In this document: positions 7,805-15,047 of the stretch, one piece after another
How the letters are laid out: every line of letters starts with the position of its first letter
Numbering within the stretch: position 1 is the first letter of the stretch
Assembly: GCA_964561115.1 (NCBI GenBank)
Contig: CAZLOE010000014.1
Coordinates: 1-27,136, forward strand
DNA length: 27,136 bases
Direction of reading: 5' to 3'
From: CAZBSE01 sp964561115
Lineage (GTDB): Bacteria > Actinomycetota > Humimicrobiia > Humimicrobiales > Humimicrobiaceae
Made by a program: the position numbers and the translations under genes
The notes under the pieces: model-generated
The model's input: the letters and a program-made list of their open reading frames with translations, nothing else
Told to the model about the DNA's origin: nothing
The model's database searches: none

Positions 7805-9078
7805 TTTAACCTGCCTTTACCTGATTTTCTCAATATTACCGTACTCATCCTGTCCGGTTTAAAATATTTATCTACGACCATATTAAGATCACTTCTCTTT
7901 ACTTTATCTATTTTCTTTAATATCTGATCAATAGTCAAAATTTTTTTATTAAATAATAGACCCTTTCCCATCCTGAACATTCTTGAACTAATATTTTCCA
8001 CGCTCAGCACTATATTACCCTTTAAATTTTCCCTGGCCCTTTCAAGTTCAACTTCCTTTACCCCGTTCCTGCTGATATCGGATATCTCGTTTTTAATAAG
8101 CTTTAGGATCATATCGGTACTCCTAAGCGAAGAAGCAGCATATATAAATACCAATCCTGTATCCATATACTGTGTATTGCTACTATAAACTGAATAAGCC
8201 AAGCCCTTTTCTTCCCTTATTTTTTGAAACAATCTGCTACTCATACTTCCGCCAAGCAAAATAGTAAACAATGATAGCGGATATTTATTATCATCATCTC
8301 TCCTGCATCCAGGTCCTCCCAGGCAAAGATGTGCCGACTTTGTCTTTATACTGTATACTTTTTTTACCCTGATGCTGTCCGGAACTTTTTGTCCTGTAAA
8401 ATCATCACTTATTTTTCTTTTTTCCATTTTACCGATATTTTCTTTGACTCTGTCCACCAGATCCTTATGCTCTATATTGCCCGCAGCTGATATGACTACA
8501 TTGTTTATATCAAACTTTTTTTTAAAATAGCTCAGTATGTCAGATCTTTTAATATTCCGCAGCGAGTTTCTTGTACCCAGTATGGGAAGGCTCAGAGGAT
8601 GCTTGCCAAATACCACCTTATAAAAATAATTCATTATATTGTCCGATGGATTATCTTCGACTATTTTGATCTCTTCCAGTATGACCTTCTTTTCAGTCTT
8701 TATATGTTTCAGCAAAAAAGAGGGGTTTAACATGATATCAAATAATAATTCTATGCATTTTTCAAGGTGCGTATCTATAAAATCAGCATATATACAGCAA
8801 TTTTCCTTATCTGTGAAAGCATTAAATTCAGCCCCCATGGTATCAAATTCAACAGCTATATCCCTGTAACTTCTTTTTTTTGTACCTTTAAAAAGAAGAT
8901 GCTCTATAAGGTGAGAAACACCGTTGATTTCATTATTCTCATTTCTGGAGCCGGCAGGAAGCCAGAAACCCAGAGATATTGATCTAAAATGGGGGATATA
9001 CTCACTGATGATTCTTATTCCACTGTTTAACTCAGTTATTTCATAACTGTCAAATTTTAAACTGCTTGCTGAAACAAT
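7801..9078 (-). CDS. M16-family zinc metallopeptidase (insulinase/processing-peptidase-like), non-canonical start
   Basis: The protein has the inverted zinc motif HxxEH as HLIEH (coded at about 8913-8899), followed by 'LLFKGT'. The downstream zinc-ligand glutamate lies in 'EKKVILEEIKIVEDNPSDNI'. The C-terminal M16 domain has 'GLAYSVYS'-type sequence. The frame is open from 9129 to the stop at 7801 but holds no ATG, GTG or TTG before the ATG at 8838, which lies beyond the active site and cannot be the true start. I tentatively use the ATT at 9078, preceded by GAGG at 9093-9090, giving about 425 residues, normal for the family. CTG 9117, ATA 9114 and ATT 9099 are alternatives. A gene for this peptidase between pnp and dapB is common. 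Its substrate is unknown. The 3' end overlaps dapB by four bases. Confidence 0.88.
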   Translation of the reverse strand: MVSASSLKFDSYEITELNSGIRIISEYIPHFRSISLGFWLPAGSRNENNEINGVSHLIEHLLFKGTKKRSYRDIAVEFDTMGAEFNAFTDKENCCIYADFIDTHLEKCIELLFDIMLNPSFLLKHIKTEKKVILEEIKIVEDNPSDNIMNYFYKVVFGKHPLSLPILGTRNSLRNIKRSDILSYFKKKFDINNVVISAAGNIEHKDLVDRVKENIGKMEKRKISDDFTGQKVPDSIRVKKVYSIKTKSAHLCLGGPGCRRDDDNKYPLSLFTILLGGSMSSRLFQKIREEKGLAYSVYSSNTQYMDTGLVFIYAASSLRSTDMILKLIKNEISDISRNGVKEVELERARENLKGNIVLSVENISSRMFRMGKGLLFNKKILTIDQILKKIDKVKRSDLNMVVDKYFKPDRMSTVILRKSGKGRLK

Positions 9079-9106
9079 CTTACCGTCTACCTCGCTAATA
9101 AAAGAT

Positions 9107-11260
9107 TCAGATATCAGTCCTGATAAGGCCTATTTTTTTGGTCCTGGGATCAATATTGCTGACCTTGACCATTATTTTATCACCTATCTTTAAATAATCC
9201 TTAACGTCTTTTATCCTCTCATTTGACACCTTTGATATGTGAAGAAGCCCGTCTACTCCCGGGATCAGGTTTATAAAAGCTCCGTAATTAGTTATTCCTA
9301 CCACAGTCCCCAAGAATTCTTCTCCTTGCTTTATATCTTCAATACCTTTAAGCATGCCTTCAATTTTTTTTCTGGCCATCTCAATATTTTCATCGTTGGA
9401 AGATATTATGGAAACCATCCCTTCCCCGTTGTAATCGCTTATATCAATTTCCTCCAGATCGAATTCTTCTTTTATACTTTTAACATTCTTTCCTCCCGGA
9501 CCGATAATCTCTCCGATCTTTTCTTTCGGGATTTTAAAAGTAGTAATCCTTGGTGCAGACTTGGACAGACTTTCTCTGGGCTGCGGGATGACCTCTAACA
9601 TTTTATCAAGTATGAATAATCTTCCTTCCCGTGCCTTTTCTAATGCCTGTTTTATGATATTAATATCAATACCCTTTATTTTCATATCCATCTGCAGCGC
9701 GGTTATGCCATTTTTTGTCCCCGCAACTTTAAAGTCCATATCACCGTAAAAGTCCTCTATTCCCTGTATGTCTTTTAATATTACAAACCTACCGTCTTTT
9801 TTCTCATCTTTTATCATACCCATTGCAATACCTGAAACAGGATTCATTATAGGAACACCTGCATCCATCAGAGCCAGGGTACTTCCGCATACGCTGGCCA
9901 TTGAAGTAGAGCCATTGGACTCCAATATCTCTGACACCAGTCTCAACGCATATGGAAATTTTTCTTCATCGGGGATCATGGGTCTCAAAGCTTTTTCAGC
10001 CAGAGCTCCGTGGCCTATTTCCCTTCTCCTTGGCCCTCTGAGCGGCCGGGTCTCGCCTGTGCTGTAAGGCGGGAAATTATAATGATGTATATATCTTTTA
10101 AATTCTTCTTTTCCCAGGCTGTCTATTTTCTGGGCTTCTTTTATTGTACCCAGAGCCAGTATAGTCAGAGCCTGCGTCTTTCCTCGGGTAAAAAGACCGA
10201 TCCCGTGTGTCGTCTCCGGAAACAGGCCTACTTCACAACTTATCTCTCTTACTTCATCAAGCCCTCTTCCATCAGTACGTACCTCTTTCTCCAGGATCAT
10301 TTTTCTTACTAGTTCTCTTTCAAGCTCTTTTAAACTTACCTCAATACTTTCTCCATCCTCAGGAAATTCCGTCTCCAGCTGCTTGTATACCTCATCTTTT
10401 ATTAACGAAGCATTATCCTGAAAATATCCTTTCTGGGTATTTTCAAGCAGGACCTTCTTTTTATTATCAGCCGACAATTTCAAAATATCGTTCAAAACTT
10501 TCTGTATTTTCCCTTCCGCCAGCTTCCTTACTCTTTTTTCTACATTCTCATCTAATTCAAATCTTGAAATATCCTCCCTCTTTTTACTGGTATTCTTTTT
10601 TATAAACTCCTTTTGAAATCTTACAATTTGCTTTATTTCATTATGTGCTCTTTCTATAGCTTCTATTACTACTTCCTCAGGAGCTTCTTTGCCTGCAGCC
10701 TCTACCATCAGTATTGCTTCTTCCGTACCCGCCACTATTATATCTACAACACTTTCTTCAATTTCACTGTAAACCGGATTTACTATCCATTTATCACCTG
10801 CTTTACCTATACGCACTGCACCTACAGGATCATTAAACGGTATATCGGACATACACAAAGCTATTGAAGCCCCGTTTATTACCGAGATATCATAAGGATT
10901 TGTCTGGTCAAAAGAAAGAACCGTAGCGATTATCTGGACTTCGTTTCTTATATTTTCGTCAAAAAGTGGCCTTAAGGGCCTGTCAGTCAATCTCGCATTT
11001 AAAACTGCCTTATCACTTGCTCTTCCTTCTCTTTTAAAAAACCCCCCGGGTATTTTACCTGCAGCATACATCCTCTCTTCAACATCCACCACCATGGGAA
11101 AATAGTCTTTGCTGTCTGATGCATCCTTACCCATTACCGCAGTCAACAAAACTCCATTTCCACCGAACTTGACCAGGACTGAATTAGCCTGCCTTGCTAT
11201 CTTGCCGATTGAGAACGACATTAATTTTCCGCCAATATCAACTTCATATTTTCTTTCCAT
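9107..11260 (-). CDS. pnp: Polyribonucleotide nucleotidyltransferase (PNPase)
   Basis: PNPase is a phosphorolytic 3'-5' exoribonuclease in mRNA turnover. The 717-residue protein shows two RNase PH repeats: the first begins with 'VLLTAVMGKDASDSKDYFPM', the second carries 'GSTSMASVCGSTLALMDAGVP' and 'DFYGDMDFKVAGT', the phosphate- and metal-binding core. A KH domain ('IGEIIGPGGKNVKSI') and an S1 domain ('GTVVGITNYGAFINLIPGVDGLLHISKV') follow at the C-terminus. This is the full family architecture. AAGGAG lies about 14 bases before the ATG, a long spacing. It follows rpsO by 61 bases, the usual rpsO-pnp pair. Confidence 0.98.
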   Translation of the reverse strand: MERKYEVDIGGKLMSFSIGKIARQANSVLVKFGGNGVLLTAVMGKDASDSKDYFPMVVDVEERMYAAGKIPGGFFKREGRASDKAVLNARLTDRPLRPLFDENIRNEVQIIATVLSFDQTNPYDISVINGASIALCMSDIPFNDPVGAVRIGKAGDKWIVNPVYSEIEESVVDIIVAGTEEAILMVEAAGKEAPEEVVIEAIERAHNEIKQIVRFQKEFIKKNTSKKREDISRFELDENVEKRVRKLAEGKIQKVLNDILKLSADNKKKVLLENTQKGYFQDNASLIKDEVYKQLETEFPEDGESIEVSLKELERELVRKMILEKEVRTDGRGLDEVREISCEVGLFPETTHGIGLFTRGKTQALTILALGTIKEAQKIDSLGKEEFKRYIHHYNFPPYSTGETRPLRGPRRREIGHGALAEKALRPMIPDEEKFPYALRLVSEILESNGSTSMASVCGSTLALMDAGVPIMNPVSGIAMGMIKDEKKDGRFVILKDIQGIEDFYGDMDFKVAGTKNGITALQMDMKIKGIDINIIKQALEKAREGRLFILDKMLEVIPQPRESLSKSAPRITTFKIPKEKIGEIIGPGGKNVKSIKEEFDLEEIDISDYNGEGMVSIISSNDENIEMARKKIEGMLKGIEDIKQGEEFLGTVVGITNYGAFINLIPGVDGLLHISKVSNERIKDVKDYLKIGDKIMVKVSNIDPRTKKIGLIRTDI

Positions 11261-11321
11261 ATATTTATTACAATCTCCTTCAATTTTTTAAAATGAATAA
11301 AAATAGATCTGGTTAAGAGTT

Positions 11322-11591
11322 TTACTTTCTTAAACCCAGTTCTTTTATGATATTTTTATACCTGCCTATATCATTATTTTTCAAATATTCCAGGAGCCTT
11401 TTCCTTTTCCCTACCATAATAACCAGGCCCCTTCTAGAATGATGGTCCTTTTTATTTATTTTAAGATGTTCATTTAACTTATTAATTTTTTTTGTAAGAA
11501 TAGCTATTTGAACTTCGGAAGAACCTGTATCATTTTCATTAATTTTAAATTTTTCAATAACTTTTTGCTTCTCTTCCTTTACCAAAGCCAA
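11322..11591 (-). CDS. rpsO: 30S ribosomal protein S15
   Basis: S15 is an 89-residue primary 16S-binding protein of the small-subunit central domain and part of an intersubunit bridge. Recognisable segments are 'TGSSEVQIAILTKKINKLNEHLK' and 'DHHSRRGLVIMVGKRKRLLEYLK'. The start codon is TTG at 11591, supported by the strong ribosome-binding site GAGGGGGTG about 8 bases upstream. It lies between ribF and pnp. S15 often represses its own mRNA; the 89-base leader was not seen to hold an obvious pseudoknot, though this cannot be judged by eye. Confidence 0.97.
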   Translation of the reverse strand: MALVKEEKQKVIEKFKINENDTGSSEVQIAILTKKINKLNEHLKINKKDHHSRRGLVIMVGKRKRLLEYLKNNDIGRYKNIIKELGLRK

Positions 11592-11624
11592 CTTTCTTCA
11601 CCCCCTCGAAAATGTTCGTACTAT

Positions 11625-11653
11625 AATTTATCACAACTGTATTCTAATTACAA
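11625..11653 (-). promoter_or_regulatory. Possible rpsO-pnp promoter
   Basis: In the 89-base ribF-rpsO gap the minus strand reads TTGTAA (11653-11648), a 17-base spacer ending TGA, then TAAATT (11630-11625); an overlapping TATAGT is at 11625-11620. The TGn extension and the unusual width of the gap argue for a promoter here, but the matches are modest. Confidence 0.35.
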
Positions 11654-11680
11654 TTTAATCAAATCCCCATATCTAACATT

Positions 11681-12694
11681 TCAGCAGCGATTAATATTAA
11701 AGTATTTATAAGCATACTGCAAGTCAATTTTCATCTGTTTTATCAGCTTATCCCCATCCTTGAACCCGATTTCATCTCTCAGTCTTTCTAAAAAAATGAT
11801 CTTAATCTTCTTTCCGTATAAATCTTTTTCAAAGTTGATTATAAAAGTCTCTACCCACCTCTTCGCATCCTTAAAAGTAGGGTTGTCTCCTATATTTATC
11901 ACAGCAGGGAACAGTTTATCTTCAATGCTGCCTGTCTTTACCTTACCCAGGTAAACCCCGTCTTTGGGAGTAATGAAAATTCGGGAGATGTTTATATTCG
12001 CAGTAGGAAATCCAAGCTTCCTGCCCCTTCCGGCTCCTTTGATCACAGTTCCCTCCACCTGAGGGTCTCTGCCCAGCAGATTCCTAATTTTTTTAATATC
12101 TCCCAGGGAATAATACTTTCTTATATTAGTGCTTGATGCTATTTCCCCCCTTATTTTAAGAAGCGGTACTGAATCCACTATGACATTAAGAGGTCTAAAG
12201 AATCTCTTTAAAAATCTGACATCACCTTCTGCATTAAAACCAAAACGAAATCCCTTTCCCACCAGGATCTCTGTTATATGAAGTTTTTTTATTAATATAT
12301 ATCTGCAGAACTTCTCCGGTTTCAGCTTCAGGAAATCCGGACTGAAATCAGCAGTTACAATATAATCTACTCCAAGGTCTCCGATAATTTTTATTTTTTC
12401 TCTGAAGGGAATAATGAGTTTCTTGTACATTTTGTTCTTTATGACATTTATAGGCGGCTGGTTAAAAGTAAGTACTATACTGGAACCTTTTATTTTCCTG
12501 GCTCTATCTACGCAGGTCTCAATGATCCTCCTGTGCCCCAGATGGACTCCATCAAAAAAACCTATTACTATAATCGGTTTTTTATCATCAAAATATCTGT
12601 TGTCTATATTTTTAAGTTCTAATATTTCCGGCAATTCAATCCTCTGTAATTTATAATTACCTTTTTTTATTCTATAGTATTTTCTGGCTGTCAA
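11681..12694 (-). CDS. ribF: Bifunctional riboflavin kinase / FAD synthetase
   Basis: RibF converts riboflavin to FMN and then FAD. The N-terminal nucleotidyltransferase domain has 'GFFDGVHLGHRRII' at about 45-58, the HxGH-type ATP site, where GNFDGVH is more usual. The C-terminal flavokinase domain has 'GAGRGRKLGFPTANI' and 'VYLGKV'. The listed start is TTG at 12694, overlapping the truB end by 23 bases. A second TTG at 12634 has AGAGG 7 bases upstream and could be the real start, giving about 317 residues. The truB-ribF-rpsO order is standard. Confidence 0.95.
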   Translation of the reverse strand: MTARKYYRIKKGNYKLQRIELPEILELKNIDNRYFDDKKPIIVIGFFDGVHLGHRRIIETCVDRARKIKGSSIVLTFNQPPINVIKNKMYKKLIIPFREKIKIIGDLGVDYIVTADFSPDFLKLKPEKFCRYILIKKLHITEILVGKGFRFGFNAEGDVRFLKRFFRPLNVIVDSVPLLKIRGEIASSTNIRKYYSLGDIKKIRNLLGRDPQVEGTVIKGAGRGRKLGFPTANINISRIFITPKDGVYLGKVKTGSIEDKLFPAVINIGDNPTFKDAKRWVETFIINFEKDLYGKKIKIIFLERLRDEIGFKDGDKLIKQMKIDLQYAYKYFNINRC

Positions 12695-13675
12695 AGACTA
12701 TTCTGCTTCCAGTCAGAGCTATCCCTTTTTGTTTGATATCCAGAAGCGCATCCCCTTTTAAGACTCTGTGTACAGCCAAAAGATTGCTGTTGCTGTCTTT
12801 TATATTTACCAGAGTCCCCTTTTTAAGTACTATCCCGGCTTTGATCTTTTCAGGCTGTAACATCTCACTTCTAATCTGATGGCCGCTTAATATATTTTTC
12901 CTGTATTTGTCCTTTATATAAAGGCTGGGACTTTCCTCCAGCATTCTTTCTATGGATATCAGATAAGTGCTGTATTTAAAATCGCTGCTGGTTATTTTTC
13001 TTCCAGTAAAATCTTTTACAGAAATACTGCTTTTTATATCGAATTCTCCTATATTTGTCCTTTTCAGCCCCTTAACCGATGCACCGCAGCCCAGCATCTC
13101 TCCGATCTTATAGGCCAGGGATCTGATGTAAGTGCCTGAACCACATTCTACTTTTATAGTCAGCAAATCCTCCTCTGAGGAAACAAGTCTAATATTATAA
13201 ATATTTACCATCCTTGGTCTCAGTTCTACTTTCACACCTTTTCTGGCAAAATCATATGAGGGCCTGCCTCTAAATTTTAAAGCTGAGTATGCGGGCGGCA
13301 TCTGCATTTTTTCTCCAATAAGTTTCTTTAAAGTACTGCGTATTTCAACAATATTGATTTTCCCCGGCTTATTTTTTTCTAGTATTTTCCCGTCAAGGTC
13401 CCAGGTGTCAGTGATAACTCCAAGTTTTATTTCTGCAGTATATTCTTTTTTTAAACCTAAAAAATAATGGAATAATTTAGTAGCCTTGTTTATTAAAATG
13501 ACCAGTAGACCATCTGCTATGGGGTCAAGTGTGCCTGCGTGGCCGATTTTATCTAAAAAAAAACTTTTTTAATCTCCCTTATGACATCATAAGATATTAC
13601 ACCCGGCAGCTTGTTTATCAGTATTATCCCATTAAAATTCTCAAGCAAATAAGATCTGTTGTTTATACTATTCAT
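12672..13675 (-). CDS. truB: tRNA pseudouridine(55) synthase TruB, frameshifted at a homopolymer
   Basis: TruB makes pseudouridine 55 in the T-loop of tRNAs. The gene begins at ATG 13675, four bases after the nrnA stop, and reads 'NGIILINKLPGVISYDVIREIKK'. It meets a TAG at a run of nine T (complement of 13555-13563). With one more T the frame continues as 'FFLDKIGHAGTLDP', where the Asp (about residue 51) is the catalytic residue, and runs through 'PPAYSALKF' and a C-terminal PUA domain to 12672, about 334 residues. Spacing between the N-terminal motif and GHAGTLDP matches E. coli TruB when one base is restored. As read, only fragments 13675-13553 and 13307-12672 have normal starts, and neither would be active. 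Sequencing error is the simplest cause; slippage or true mutation are alternatives. Confidence 0.9.
13555..13563. repeat. A9/T9 homopolymer at the truB frame break
   Basis: Nine consecutive A on the plus strand (nine T in the truB coding strand) sit exactly where truB changes frame. A run of ten, or of seven, would keep the gene open. Such runs are prone to assembly error and to polymerase slippage. Confidence 0.9.
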
Positions 13676-13679
13676 AGTT

Positions 13680-14666
13680 TTAAATATTATCTTTAACTGC
13701 TTTTTTCAGATTATTTATTACCCTCTTCAAACTTCCCCTATCTGAGTAACCAGCCGCCATCCTATGGCCGCCACCTCCGAATTTACCGGCAACTTTAAAT
13801 AGATCAACATCGCTGTCAGAGGTACGGAGGCTTATCTTAAAAATGTTCTTACCGGTCTGTTTTATTAATGCCGCGACTTTCACCTTCTCCTTGCTTCTGA
13901 GCATGGTGATTATCCCATCCTGAGCGGAAAACGGCAGGTTTAGCTTTTTAAAATCATTTTCCAGTATATATGAATATATCAAACCGGAAGACTCTATATA
14001 ATTGATCCTGTCAAAAACAAGCTTAATCAGTTTAAACCTTGCCAGGGGCTCATTCTCATAAACATATTTATGTATTTTAGAAGGAGAAATATCAAACTTT
14101 AGTAATTCACTTACTATCCTGTGAACGTCATAGCTTGTGTTGCTGTATTGAAACTTACCTGTATCCGTTAATATCCCGACATAGATCCCCAGCGCCATCT
14201 TGTGATTTAAGAATTTTTTATAATGTCTTTCTACTATTTTATATATGATCTCAGCAGTCGCAGAACTCCTGCTTTCCACTAGATTCAAATCACCAAAATT
14301 GGTGTTTTTCTTGTGGTGGTCTATATTTATTATGAATTTTACATTTTTTTTAAGCTCCTTAAAATCTATATTCATTCTATTTTCATCAGCGCAGTCCAGA
14401 CAAAAACAGATATGCTCCCTGGCTGAAAGATCTATTTTTTCCATACTGGTTTTTATCTTATCAAGGTCGGGCAGGAAACTATACTGGTAAGGCAATTCAC
14501 TGCTGCATAAAGATGTAACATCCTTTTTTAACTGCGATAAAAGCTGATATAAAGCTACTTGCGAACCCAGTGAATCACCATCTGGATAATCATGGGTTAT
14601 GATTAAAAATTTCTTATTCTCTTTTATTATTTTTGCGATTTTAAAGTACAGTTTATTCTTATCCAA
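13680..14666 (-). CDS. nrnA: DHH-family nanoRNase / 3',5'-bisphosphate nucleotidase (NrnA-like)
   Basis: This 328-residue DHH/DHHA1 phosphoesterase probably degrades nanoRNA and pAp, as NrnA does in bacilli and related proteins do in mycobacteria and mycoplasmas. Metal-binding motifs are 'HDYPDGDSLGS' (25-35), 'CLDCAD' (89-94) and the DHH triad at 116-118 ('NIDHHKK'). The DHHA1 substrate loop GGGGHRMAAG is at about 297-306. The start is TTG at 14666 directly after the rbfA stop (TAATTG), with AAAGGT upstream. The rbfA-nrnA-truB order is the standard setting for this family. Confidence 0.93.
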   Translation of the reverse strand: MDKNKLYFKIAKIIKENKKFLIITHDYPDGDSLGSQVALYQLLSQLKKDVTSLCSSELPYQYSFLPDLDKIKTSMEKIDLSAREHICFCLDCADENRMNIDFKELKKNVKFIINIDHHKKNTNFGDLNLVESRSSATAEIIYKIVERHYKKFLNHKMALGIYVGILTDTGKFQYSNTSYDVHRIVSELLKFDISPSKIHKYVYENEPLARFKLIKLVFDRINYIESSGLIYSYILENDFKKLNLPFSAQDGIITMLRSKEKVKVAALIKQTGKNIFKISLRTSDSDVDLFKVAGKFGGGGHRMAAGYSDRGSLKRVINNLKKAVKDNI

Positions 14667-15035
14667 TTAATTACCTTTTTGATCGCGGTTACCTTTATCC
14701 AGACTATCAATTATATTTGATATTCTCATACCTTCATCAATAGACTTGTCATACAAAAATCTTATATTGGGTATATTTTTAAGTCTTAATTTTTTAGGCA
14801 GATTTCTCTTAATAAACCCGCAGCAGTTATCAAGGACTTTCAAGCTTCTTGAGATTTCTTCATCATCACCCATTACACTAACGAAAACATCCAGCCATTT
14901 ATAATCTGGAGATAATTTAGTATCAGTGATGGTTATAAATCCTACTCTGGGATCTTTTATCTTGTTATTAATAAAGAAGCTTATTTCTCTCTTCAAGTCT
15001 ATCTCAACTTTTCTGATTCTATCCACCTTTATCAC
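14667..15035 (-). CDS. rbfA: 30S ribosome-binding factor RbfA
   Basis: RbfA is a 122-residue KH-type factor that binds the pre-30S subunit during late 16S maturation and is important for growth in the cold. Family features include 'RKVEIDLKREISFFINNKIKDPRVGFITITDTKLSPDYKWLDVFVSV' in outline and 'LKNIPNIRFLYDKSIDEGMRI' near the end. The start is GTG at 15035 by frame; a second GTG four codons in is possible. Neither has a strong ribosome-binding site. It lies 12 bases after infB. Confidence 0.95.
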   Translation of the reverse strand: MIKVDRIRKVEIDLKREISFFINNKIKDPRVGFITITDTKLSPDYKWLDVFVSVMGDDEEISRSLKVLDNCCGFIKRNLPKKLRLKNIPNIRFLYDKSIDEGMRISNIIDSLDKGNRDQKGN

Positions 15036-15047
15036 AACCGCAATATG

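Noticed and set aside
9100..9150. Programmed frameshift fusing pnp to the M16 peptidase
   Set aside because: The seven-A run near the pnp end leads, after a -1 or +1 shift, to stop codons almost at once. A +1 shift at the pnp TGA could enter the M16 frame, but nothing resembling the known RF2-type site (CTTTGAC) is present.
12672..13307. A separate 211-residue protein starting at ATG 13307
   Set aside because: Homology to TruB continues upstream in the same frame to the homopolymer and beyond it in another frame, so this ATG is internal to truB.
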